A stretch of DNA of 23,256 nt from a virus, in IMG/VR virus record IMGVR_UViG_3300031576_000275, positions 1 through 23,256 of that record, one strand, 5' to 3'. Within the stretch, counting starts at the first letter, position 1; every line of letters starts with the position of its first letter. The notes beneath the pieces are model-generated. The model had not been told where the DNA came from. It saw only the letters and a list, made by a program, of their open reading frames with translations, and made no database searches. The position numbers and the translations under genes were made by a program. This document shows positions 13,639 to 20,248 of the stretch, in pieces.

Positions 13639-15418
13639 ATTAATATTAGACCTTGAAACGAACGGTCTATTACATAACTATCAACTCGCAGAAGTAGGTG
13701 CAAAGGAAGTAGCTTCTAAGATCTGGTGTATCTGCGCTATCAATGTGGATACTGGACAGGAATATCGAGTTCGGCCTGATCAAGTAAATCATTGGATCAA
13801 TGAAATTTGGAATCCAACTCTATTAATTGGACACGATATTCAGGCATTTGATATTCCTGTTATTTCTAAATTCACCGGAGTAACTTATAATGGACCAGTA
13901 TTTGATACTAAGATCGCCGCAAGGCTTGTATTTCCGGATACGAAACTCGACGACTGGCGTTCTTCCATTTCTGGTAAACCGTGGAATATGTTGCCCAAAG
14001 CACTTAGAGGATCTCATACGCTCAAAGCCTGGGGAATTCGTCTCGGTGTGTTCAAAGGGGATCGCACCAAACAAGACTTCTCTCAATTTTCTGAAGAGAT
14101 GCTGGAATATTGTATGCAGGATTGTCGGGTTACTCTGGCACTTTATAAGAAGATTATGGAGATGGCTCCTACGGAAGCGTCTCTAAAGGTAGAACATGAA
14201 TTTAGTAAAGTAATCGACCAGCAAAAATTAAATGGGTTTACGTTAGACCTGAAAACAACCCAAACATTCTTAGAACGTTTGCAAAAAGAAAGGCTGAAAT
14301 CAGAAGATGAACTTAAATCTCTCTTTCCTTCAAGACTTGTCGAATTCACAACTCCAGTCAAAAAGTTCCCAAGAACTAAAACTATTATCTTCAATCCTGG
14401 ATCTCGCGATCAAATCGCCTGGAATCTTACCGCAAAATACGGATGGAAACCAGACAAATTTACAGATACAGGAAAACCTCAAATTGATGAGGAAGTGTTG
14501 TCAGGACTTGATTACCCTGAAGCAAAGCGCCTCGTAGAATATTTATTATTACAAAAGCGTATAGGCCAAATTGCAGAAGGAGATAATGCTTGGTTAAAGT
14601 TGGTGCAAGATGATGAAAAAATACATGGCGGTGTTAACACTAACGGAACAGTTACCGGACGTTGTTCCTTCATTGCCCCCAATATGGGTCAAGTGCCGAG
14701 AGTGGGAAACCCTTATGGCAAAGAATGTAGAGGATGCTTTACAGCTTCACCGGGAGGGTTACTTGTTGGTTGTGACGCTTCCTCTATTCAACTTCGGTTA
14801 CTTGCACATTTATTAGCCAAATACGATAATGGAGAATATAGCAAGCTCGTTACAACCGGGGACATTCATGAATGTAACCGACAAGCGGCAGGATTGGAGT
14901 CTCGAAATCAAGCGAAAACTTTTATCTACGCTCTCCTTTTCGGAGCAGGATCAAAAAAGATTGCTCAAATTGTGGGGCGATCTCCAGGAGAAGGTAGACA
15001 GTTACTCCAAACCTTCTTTCGAGCTATACCTGCATTTCGACGACTTAACGATGACATTAGAAAAGTTGTTGAGGTTCGCCAGAATTTGCAAGGACTTGAC
15101 GGAAGAAGATATCCGGTTCGGTCAGCGCACCTCGGATTAAGTGTCTTATTACAGGGTTATGAAGCAGTAATCATGAAGACTGCTACTATTAACTTGCATA
15201 AAGAACTTCAAAAGAAAGGCTTAGTGCATGGTACAGATTATAAACAAGTTCTTCATCTCTATGATGAAAACCAGTTTGATGTTCCAACACAGGAAATTGG
15301 TAAATTAGTTGGAACTCAACAAGCTGAAGAAATTTTCAAAGCAGGAGAGTTTTATAAAATCCGCTGTCCTCTCGCTGGAGAATGGAAAATGGGCTTCTCC
15401 TGGGCAGACACCCACTGA
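13634..15418 (+). CDS. Family A DNA polymerase (T7 gp5-like), non-AUG start
   Basis: The first in-frame ATG (13745) would lose the first exonuclease motif, since the frame upstream encodes ILDLETNGLL (D6, E8). A TAA at 13631-13633 limits the extension, so the start is probably ATT 13634 (ATA 13643 is another choice), with GGTGAG just upstream. The chain of 594 residues (T7: 704) has Exo I DLETNG, Exo II IGHDIQAFDIP, Exo III YCMQDCRVT, Pol A VGCDASSIQ (D381), Pol B RNQAKTFIYALLFGAG (R424, K428), and Pol C HLYDENQFD (D544, E545). It ends GEWKMGFSWADTH like T7. Motif C has Tyr and Asn where T7 has His and Ile. The thumb is shorter than T7's, and whether thioredoxin binds is unknown. This is the replicative polymerase. 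Function is secure; the start is inferred. Confidence 0.93.
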   Translation: MKLILDLETNGLLHNYQLAEVGAKEVASKIWCICAINVDTGQEYRVRPDQVNHWINEIWNPTLLIGHDIQAFDIPVISKFTGVTYNGPVFDTKIAARLVFPDTKLDDWRSSISGKPWNMLPKALRGSHTLKAWGIRLGVFKGDRTKQDFSQFSEEMLEYCMQDCRVTLALYKKIMEMAPTEASLKVEHEFSKVIDQQKLNGFTLDLKTTQTFLERLQKERLKSEDELKSLFPSRLVEFTTPVKKFPRTKTIIFNPGSRDQIAWNLTAKYGWKPDKFTDTGKPQIDEEVLSGLDYPEAKRLVEYLLLQKRIGQIAEGDNAWLKLVQDDEKIHGGVNTNGTVTGRCSFIAPNMGQVPRVGNPYGKECRGCFTASPGGLLVGCDASSIQLRLLAHLLAKYDNGEYSKLVTTGDIHECNRQAAGLESRNQAKTFIYALLFGAGSKKIAQIVGRSPGEGRQLLQTFFRAIPAFRRLNDDIRKVVEVRQNLQGLDGRRYPVRSAHLGLSVLLQGYEAVIMKTATINLHKELQKKGLVHGTDYKQVLHLYDENQFDVPTQEIGKLVGTQQAEEIFKAGEFYKIRCPLAGEWKMGFSWADTH

Positions 15419-15785
15419 TGCCTACTTCGCGGGTTTCTTTGACGGAGAAGGTTGCTTCCGTTGGTCCTGTTCTCGTGTTGGGCATACCGGCGGCACTCCT
15501 CGGGTGTGTGTTAGCAATACTTACCTACCTATTCTTAAATGTCTTGCTGTTAGGTTCGGCGGGCGTATCTTACTTAAACAAGAAACTACCGAAAAATTCC
15601 GGACATGCTATGAATGGTACTGTACAGGCTCTAATGCTCGGGACTGTATCCGGTCAGTCCTGCCTTACTTAAAAGAAAAACAAGAGCAAGCCCGACTTGT
15701 CCTTATGATGGGGCAGGTTCATCCGGTGTTTAGACCAGGGTTTATTAAGAAATTAAAGGAGTTGAAAAAAATAGATTATAAATGA
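15309..15785 (+). CDS. LAGLIDADG-type homing endonuclease overlapping DNA polymerase
   Basis: The open frame extends from TTG 15309 to TGA 15783-15785 (158 codons). The motif is AYFAGFFDGEGCF (about 38-50 from 15309), matching the LAGLIDADG signature A..AGF.DGEG with catalytic D/E. The rest, with RVCVSNTYLPILKCLAVRFGG and YEWYCTGSNARDCIRSVLPY, reads as one LAGLIDADG domain that would work as a dimer. The first 110 bases overlap the last codons of DNA polymerase in the +1 frame, and no ATG is found. It may start at TTG 15309, at ATA 15354 after AGGAGAG, or by +1 frameshift at the polymerase stop region. It ends in ATGA with the exonuclease gene. A selfish or domesticated element inserted at the polymerase end is inferred. 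Confidence 0.75.
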   Translation: MELNKLKKFSKQESFIKSAVLSLENGKWASPGQTPTDAYFAGFFDGEGCFRWSCSRVGHTGGTPRVCVSNTYLPILKCLAVRFGGRILLKQETTEKFRTCYEWYCTGSNARDCIRSVLPYLKEKQEQARLVLMMGQVHPVFRPGFIKKLKELKKIDYK

Positions 15786-16600
15786 AAATCTTATATGATG
15801 GAGATATTTTTCTCTATAAACACTGTCAAGCTGCTGAAGAAATCTTTAGCTTTGGAGAAGATCTCCAAACCATAGTTTCAGATTCCCGAGAAGCAAGACA
15901 GAAAATGGAAATACATATCGAATGTATTCGTAAAGATTTGGAGAAGTGGCTTGGGCATTCTTTGGATATTCTTATTGCTTTTAGTAGTGGGAGTAATTTT
16001 CGGAAAACTCTTCTTCCATCTTACAAAGCTAAGAGGTTAGATAAGTTAAAACCTACAAGTTTTAAACCCGTTAAAGAGTGGTTTCTTAAAAATTACGAAT
16101 GTAAAGTCTGGGATGGATTGGAGGCTGATGATGTTTTGGGGATTCTTAGCACTGTATCTTTCGACGATTGCATTGTGGTTAGTACAGATAAGGACTTACA
16201 GAGTATCCCAGGCTTCTTATATAATTTTGAAAAACACAAAGCCCCACACCTTATAAGTCGTATTGCCGCTGATTACTTTCATATGTTCCAAGCCCTTATG
16301 GGGGATCGGGTAGATGGGTACTTCGGGTGCCCGCTGTACGGGCCTGTAAAGGCTTATAGGGCACTTGGACCTGTCATTGGTAGTACAGTACCTGACCTGT
16401 GGGCGCGTGTCCTGAAGGCTTATAGGGCCTCTGGGATCAGCGATGTAGATGCCACCATTCAAGCTAAGGTAGCTCGAATACTCCGACAAGGTGAATGGGA
16501 TTTTGAGAAAAGAGTAAGTTTATGGGAACCTCCGATGCTTGTGGACGATGCGACCACCCTAAAGACGCCCATAGAGAAGATGGAGAATATTGCTTTGTAA
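15782..16600 (+). CDS. 5'-3' exonuclease (T7 gp6-like)
   Basis: A 272-residue protein (T7 gp6: about 300) coupled to the endonuclease stop. It carries the FEN/5'-nuclease motifs: YDGDIFLYK (metal-binding D6 and D8), FRKTLLPSYKAKR, GLEADDVLG near 111-119, VSTDKDLQSIPG near 135-146, and LMGDRVDGYFGCPLYGPVKA near 173-191. The C-terminal region, AKVARILRQGEWDF then VSLWEP, also fits gp6. It removes RNA primers and processes recombination and host DNA. A sequence shared with the dispersed repeat encodes VKAYRAL and LKAYRAS at about residues 189-220, where the family has a helix-hairpin-helix (G.GPK.A); this segment looks lengthened. Confidence 0.92.
   Translation: MKILYDGDIFLYKHCQAAEEIFSFGEDLQTIVSDSREARQKMEIHIECIRKDLEKWLGHSLDILIAFSSGSNFRKTLLPSYKAKRLDKLKPTSFKPVKEWFLKNYECKVWDGLEADDVLGILSTVSFDDCIVVSTDKDLQSIPGFLYNFEKHKAPHLISRIAADYFHMFQALMGDRVDGYFGCPLYGPVKAYRALGPVIGSTVPDLWARVLKAYRASGISDVDATIQAKVARILRQGEWDFEKRVSLWEPPMLVDDATTLKTPIEKMENIAL
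16342..16435 (+). repeat. Two core copies of the dispersed repeat inside the exonuclease gene
   Basis: GGCTTATAGGGCACTTGGAC near 16351-16370 and AAGGCTTATAGGGCCTCTGG near 16415-16434 match the core of the dispersed repeat. The first is 18 of 21 with the minus-strand copy at 5661-5681, and it is preceded by GCCTGTAAA, which also matches (5692-5700). In protein the two give (V/L)KAYRA. They are in direct orientation here, unlike the inverted pairs at 5610-5690 and 22155-22242. Confidence 0.65.
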
Positions 16601-16731
16601 TAGTCCATTCAAGAAGAATGGATGGCTCAATTAGAGGAACGGCTCAGTGTGCTTGTCCAGGATTTATACCAATTTTATGCAAAACTACGGATGGACCGCA
16701 GTTAGTAACCTCGGACATTGTAAAGATTTAG
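16522..16731 (+). CDS. Small zinc-binding protein, 69 aa
   Basis: ATG 16522 lies 79 bases inside the exonuclease gene. Product: MGTSDACGRCDHPKDAHRED, then EYCFVIVHSRRMDG and AQCACPGFIPILC. The CxxCxH...H...C...CxCxxF layout parallels the 13211-13384 protein and is known in small zinc-binding bacterial and phage proteins. The overlap is long, but the intact Cys/His pattern favours translation. Confidence 0.55.
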   Translation: MGTSDACGRCDHPKDAHREDGEYCFVIVHSRRMDGSIRGTAQCACPGFIPILCKTTDGPQLVTSDIVKI

Positions 16732-16781
16732 ATTGTCCTATTTGTAACGAAAATATAGAAGGAGAAATTAAGAATGACTAA
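16677..16781 (+). CDS. Possible 34-aa Cys-containing peptide
   Basis: ATG 16677 to TAA 16779-16781 encodes MQNYGWTAVSNLGHCKDLDC followed by PICNENIEGEIKND. The motif HC....DCPIC looks like a minimal metal site. AGGA lies about 15 bases upstream, which is weak. It overlaps both neighbours. It is listed because the Cys spacing resembles that of neighbouring small proteins. Confidence 0.35.
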   Translation: MQNYGWTAVSNLGHCKDLDCPICNENIEGEIKND

Positions 16782-16890
16782 TCCTGAATTCTGGATTTTA
16801 TTGGATTTACTATTTATTGGAGTACCTTTGTGGTTATTGGCCTTTACTTTGATTAAGGCTAATAAGCGTACTGAGGCGTTGTTTGACTAA
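16774..16890 (+). CDS. Small single-pass membrane protein, 38 aa
   Basis: ATG 16774 with AAGGAG 8 bases upstream. The 38 residues contain one long hydrophobic helix (FWILLDLLFIGVPLWLLAF then TLIKA), followed by a charged tail NKRTEALFD. The orientation would be N-out or N-in with a cytoplasmic basic tail. Small membrane proteins between replication and virion genes are common in podoviruses; a holin role is possible but no lysozyme or spanin is beside it. Confidence 0.6.
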   Translation: MTNPEFWILLDLLFIGVPLWLLAFTLIKANKRTEALFD

Positions 16891-17164
16891 TAAGGGTTTA
16901 AAGTTTGATGATACTAAACCCCGATTTGACCTGATACCTCCCCGTGCAGAACTGGAACTCGCTAAAGTCCTTCTGCACGGGGCTTCTAAATATGGACCAA
17001 GAAATTGGGAGTTAGTAGATAATCATGTAGACAGGTATATTGCTGCTTGTCGAAGGCACCTTAATGCTTATATGATTGGTGAAAAAATAGATAAAGAATC
17101 CGGTTTGCCTCATGTGGCCCATGCAATTTGTAGTCTTATGTTTATATTAGAAAAGGACTTATGA
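16883..17164 (+). CDS. dATP/dGTP diphosphohydrolase N-terminal-like protein
   Basis: A 93-residue protein from TTG 16883 (GAGGCG upstream), overlapping the previous gene by 8 bases; no in-frame ATG precedes the conserved block. The pattern KFDDTKPRFDLIPPRAELELAKV (split 7-29), GASKYGPRNW, YIAACRRHLNAYMIGE and KESGLPHVAHAICSLMFILE is typical of the family I recall as dATP/dGTP diphosphohydrolase N-terminal (DUF5664). His and Asp residues in RRHL and PHVAHA are candidate metal ligands. It may act on dNTPs; in vivo activity is inferred. Confidence 0.8.
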   Translation: MTNKGLKFDDTKPRFDLIPPRAELELAKVLLHGASKYGPRNWELVDNHVDRYIAACRRHLNAYMIGEKIDKESGLPHVAHAICSLMFILEKDL

Positions 17165-17397
17165 CTCCTGTAGTAACCATAAAGAAAACACCAAAAAGAC
17201 CCGAATATACGAATGCTAAATTGGATATTCCCTTAATATCAAAGGAATTAGTAGACTATATTAAAGGTTATTTTGCTCCTAAAAAATATAAAAGAGCAGA
17301 GTTACCACAATATAGAGATATAGATATTGATATAGGTAATCAAGAAGTAATTGAATATTTAGAACAACTATATAGTAAACAAACAGTGGAGTCGTAA
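17161..17397 (+). CDS. Hypothetical protein before the connector, 78 aa
   Basis: ATG 17161 is coupled by ATGA to the previous gene. The 78 residues are basic at the N-terminus (TPVVTIKKTPKRP), then ISKELVDYIKGYFAPKKYKR, and acidic at the C-terminus (IDIDIGNQEVIEYLEQLY). No motif is recognised. It occupies the place where many podoviruses have small structural or assembly genes. Confidence 0.6.
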   Translation: MTPVVTIKKTPKRPEYTNAKLDIPLISKELVDYIKGYFAPKKYKRAELPQYRDIDIDIGNQEVIEYLEQLYSKQTVES

Positions 17398-17398
17398 T

Positions 17399-17578
17399 AT
17401 GTGTTTAGGAAGTCTTTTTGGGGCTCCACCAATACCAAAACCCCCGCCGCCCCCTCCTCCTGCCCCGCAACCCTCAGTTAAAACTGCGGTTAGCGCCAAG
17501 GATGCAAGGGATAAGAACAAGCAAGGGGCGCGTTTTGGGACTTCCTTGACAATTCCTCCGAGTATAAATATTCCGTAA
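17399..17578 (+). CDS. Proline-rich small virion-type protein, 59 aa
   Basis: ATG 17399 follows a GGAG motif 8 bases upstream. The 59-residue product begins MCLGSLFGAPPIPKPPPPPP, then QPSVKTAVSAKDARDKNKQG and a terminal GTSLTIPPSINIP. Small proteins with this MC.GSLF..P..P-type start, a polyproline tract and a charged linker are common just before the connector in podoviruses and other phages. They are linked to virion or host-range functions in some; the role here is inferred from position. It is 8 bases before the connector ATG. Confidence 0.65.
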   Translation: MCLGSLFGAPPIPKPPPPPPPAPQPSVKTAVSAKDARDKNKQGARFGTSLTIPPSINIP

Positions 17579-17586
17579 GATAATAT

Positions 17587-19221
17587 ATGATATACAAACC
17601 GGATGGCAATGCGGCCGAAATTTATGAGGCGCTTAAGCCGATCCGGGATAACTTCCTGAAGAGAGCGGAGAGGTCTTCAGCATTAACTATCCCTATGCTT
17701 ATACCAAGGGATTCCGAAAGACGAACAGGGAGTATCGCAGAGTTTGATACTCCAAGACAAGGTATTGGGGCTCGTGGCGTTAACCATCTTTCCTCTCGTT
17801 TACTTCTCACTCTCCTTCCGTCAGGAGCCCCATTTTTTAAATACAGTATAGATGCCTTTGCATTAGATCAGTTATCACAACTTGATCCTAATGTGCAATC
17901 TCAAGTAAAAGCTACATTAGCCCAAATAGAAGATTCTGTACATCATTATGTGGAAACAGAAGCATTACGTGTCCCCTCTGCTGAGATTTGTAAGCATCTG
18001 ATTGTGGCTGGTAATGCCTGTCAAGCCTTTCCGAAGCGTGGAGGAATGACATTCTATCCTCTCTCGCAATATGTCTGTGTTAGAGATCCTGATGGGGATG
18101 AAGTTATGGACTTTGTTCTTCGGGAGTGCATAGACAAAGCTGCTTTAGATCCTAAGCTTTTAAAACTTTATGAGGCTTCTCTTAAGCAGTTACAATATGA
18201 GGGAACTAAAGCACCGAAAGCCCCTAAAAACTCCTCTGAAAGCTCTGAGGAATACGTTGAGATATATACCCGCCAGTATCTTGAGGACAAGAAATATTAT
18301 GTCCGGCAAGAATTCTCTAATGGTTTGGTAATCCCTGGATCTGAAGGGTCTTATAAAGTAGATGCTGTGCCATATAATCCTTTACGTTGGACTAAAGTTC
18401 CCGGCGAGGCATATGGTCGCGGTCTTATCGAGGAATACATAGGCGATTTGATCTTCTTAGAAGCTCTCTCACAAGCCTTGATAGAAGGTGCCTTAGCTTC
18501 GGCTCGTGTTGTCGGTCTTGTTAGGCCCAATAGTTCTACTCATCCATCTGATATAAATAATGCCAAGAATGGCGAGTTTATTACAGGTGTAGAAGATGAT
18601 GTTAAGTTTTTACAGGTAGAAAAATATGCCGATCTTAGGACTGCTTCAGAAACTGGCGCTCGTATTGAAAAGCGTCTTGAAAGTGCTTTCCTTCTTAATT
18701 CGAGTGTTACCAGGAATGCAGAAAGAGTTACAGCAGAAGAAATCCGATATGTCGCCCAAGAGTTAGAAACAGCTTTAGGTGGTGTCTATTCCATATTGGC
18801 ACATGAGTTTCAACTTCCGTTAGTCAAAATGATTTTGGCACGGTTAGAAAAGAAGGGGGTGATCCCAAGATTTCCACCCTCATTAAAGGAGAAGGTCAAA
18901 CCAGTCATTATTACAGGAGTAGATGCTCTTGGTCGTAATGCTGAGTTAGAGCGCCTTCGTGCAGCCTTTACTATCTTTGCAAGCATTGTCGGTCCTGAAA
19001 TGGCAGCCAGTGTGATGAAACCTGGAAATGTTGGAACCTTTGTATTCTCCCAAGCAGGGGTGACTACTAAAGGTCTTATCATGACGCCTCAAGAGATTGC
19101 TACCCAAAATGCAGAGAAACAGCGTATGGCTGCGTTACAAGAAACTATTAGCAAGGGTGTTGGTCCAGCAGTTAATGCTGTATCCAAAGCTACCAGTGAA
19201 CAACAAGGAGTTCAGAAGTAA
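17587..19221 (+). CDS. Head-tail connector (portal) protein, T7 gp8-like
   Basis: A 544-residue protein (T7 gp8: 536). It has the family-typical N-terminus (EALKPIRDNFLKRAERSSAL then PMLIPRD), the GIGARGVNHLSSRLLLTLLPSGAPFF block (about residues 58-84), YNPLRWTKVPGEAYGRGLIEEYIGD, and the helical tail NAERVTAEEIRYVAQELE. It forms the dodecameric ring at one capsid vertex through which DNA is packaged and the tail attaches. It ends 0 bases before the scaffold ATG (TAAATG). Confidence 0.96.
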   Translation: MIYKPDGNAAEIYEALKPIRDNFLKRAERSSALTIPMLIPRDSERRTGSIAEFDTPRQGIGARGVNHLSSRLLLTLLPSGAPFFKYSIDAFALDQLSQLDPNVQSQVKATLAQIEDSVHHYVETEALRVPSAEICKHLIVAGNACQAFPKRGGMTFYPLSQYVCVRDPDGDEVMDFVLRECIDKAALDPKLLKLYEASLKQLQYEGTKAPKAPKNSSESSEEYVEIYTRQYLEDKKYYVRQEFSNGLVIPGSEGSYKVDAVPYNPLRWTKVPGEAYGRGLIEEYIGDLIFLEALSQALIEGALASARVVGLVRPNSSTHPSDINNAKNGEFITGVEDDVKFLQVEKYADLRTASETGARIEKRLESAFLLNSSVTRNAERVTAEEIRYVAQELETALGGVYSILAHEFQLPLVKMILARLEKKGVIPRFPPSLKEKVKPVIITGVDALGRNAELERLRAAFTIFASIVGPEMAASVMKPGNVGTFVFSQAGVTTKGLIMTPQEIATQNAEKQRMAALQETISKGVGPAVNAVSKATSEQQGVQK

Positions 19222-19983
19222 ATGAGCGAGTTAAATGCAGTTAGTGTGTTGGGAACAGATTATACCCCCGAAGCTTTAAAAAATCAGCAACCTCAACGGC
19301 CGGAGCATGTTCCAGAAAAGTTTTGGAAAGATGGCAAGGTTGATACTGATGGTTTAGCTAAGTCATATACTGAGTTACAAGGTGCCTTTAGTAAGGTAAC
19401 TGCCAGTAACACCCCTGTTACCCCCAATGAACCGGATAAGTCGGGATTAGGAATCCCGAAACCTCCGGAGAAAAAGGGAAATGATGGGGGCTTTAACTGG
19501 TCCGATGAACAAGTCACTAATTGGACTAAGGAATATGAACAAAATCAGAAGTTATCAGAAAAAACTTATAAAGAGATTGGTTTACCACGTCCACTTGTAG
19601 ACTCTTGGATTGCTGGACAAGAAGCTCTGAAGGCTAGTACACGAAATGCCTCTTTTTCTCTTGTTGGTGGAGAGGATAACTATAGTGCAATGACCACTTG
19701 GGCACGAGATAATCTTGCTGCTGAAGATCGTGATGCTTATAATCGCGCTGTAACTGTTGGGGATAGCTCAACACGTAAGATGGCTATAGAGGGTTTATAT
19801 GCTCTTTACCAGAAGAATGAAGGTTCGCCTGCTCAACGGCAGATTCATGGTACAGGTGGTGGAGATACTGCCACAGCTTTCCGAAGCCCTGACGAAATGG
19901 TAGCAGCTATGAAAGATAAACGATATAAGACTGATCCGGCCTACAATGCTGAAGTAGCTGCTCGGACAATGGCTATGAAGTAA
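19222..19983 (+). CDS. Capsid assembly scaffolding protein, T7 gp9-like
   Basis: A 253-residue acidic, helix-rich protein (T7 gp9: about 307) located between connector and capsid. The N-terminal part has RPEHVPEKFWKDGKVDTDGLAKSYTELQ, the standard opening of podoviral scaffolds. A Pro/Gly/Asn linker follows. The C-terminal part contains RQIHGTGGG and FRSPDEMVAAMKDKRYKTDPAYNAEV, a conserved helix for binding to the coat protein. It directs procapsid assembly and is released on DNA packaging. Confidence 0.93.
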   Translation: MSELNAVSVLGTDYTPEALKNQQPQRPEHVPEKFWKDGKVDTDGLAKSYTELQGAFSKVTASNTPVTPNEPDKSGLGIPKPPEKKGNDGGFNWSDEQVTNWTKEYEQNQKLSEKTYKEIGLPRPLVDSWIAGQEALKASTRNASFSLVGGEDNYSAMTTWARDNLAAEDRDAYNRAVTVGDSSTRKMAIEGLYALYQKNEGSPAQRQIHGTGGGDTATAFRSPDEMVAAMKDKRYKTDPAYNAEVAARTMAMK

Positions 19984-20030
19984 GTTTTCCCCACTCATAG
20001 CAAGTGACTGTAGGCACTATATCCTACTCT

Positions 20031-20103
20031 GGCCCTATCGTCTACTGGCATAGGACTCTGCCCCTTCAAGGCAGCAAACTCGGTTCAATTCCGAGTAGGG
20101 CTA
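20031..20103 (+). tRNA. tRNA-Glu (anticodon UUC) with C33
   Basis: A 73-base cloverleaf. Acceptor GGCCCTA/TAGGGCT with a terminal G-T pair, discriminator A; T8 C9; D arm GTCTACTGGCATAGGAC; anticodon stem CTGCC/GGCAG with loop CCTTCAA, so anticodon TTC is at 20065-20067; variable CAAA; T arm CTCGG/CCGAG with TTCAATT. The D arm is typical of tRNA-Glu. Position 33 is C where U is nearly universal. It lies in the late region between scaffold and capsid, far from the other three tRNAs. CCA is not encoded. Confidence 0.85.
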
Positions 20104-20138
20104 TTGTAAGTAACGAAAGTTCCCATGAGGAGCTTAGC

Positions 20139-20248
20139 CCAGGTACGCCTGGATAACTTAGAAATCTCTGGATAACTGTAGTGAAAGCTGTTGTGTGCTG
20201 ATAAAGCACGTTACTCTTTTACCGAACAGCTTTATAGGAGATTTCTCA
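20139..20248 (+). promoter_or_regulatory. Structured leader before the major capsid gene
   Basis: The space between tRNA-Glu and the capsid has a hairpin CCAGG-TACG-CCTGG (20139-20152), a direct repeat CTGGATAACT (20149-20158 and 20168-20177), and a long stem AAAGCTGTT 20184-20192 with AACAGCTTT 20225-20233. That stem encloses GTGCT-GATAA-AGCAC (20195-20209). The TAGGAG ribosome-binding site follows the stem directly, 9 bases before ATG 20249. It may stabilise the capsid mRNA or be a processing site, as T7 late mRNAs are processed by RNase III. No phage promoter is recognised with confidence. Confidence 0.5.

Noticed and set aside
13634-15418. Group I intron or intein in the DNA polymerase
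   Set aside because: The motifs Exo I to Pol C are in order and uninterrupted with normal spacing, and no splice-type boundaries or intein blocks are seen.
15382-15672. Alternative 96-codon frame over the polymerase end
   Set aside because: It is a third frame over the LAGLIDADG coding region with no motif. The endonuclease signature is in the other frame.
15731-15742. TTTAGACCAGGG, similar to part of the dispersed repeat
   Set aside because: Only about 10 bases match, which is expected occasionally by chance in 23 kb on two strands.
20009-20030. GACTGTAGGCACTATATCC as a late T7-like promoter
   Set aside because: CACTATA matches the T7 core, but there is no TAATA at the correct distance, and no second copy was found.
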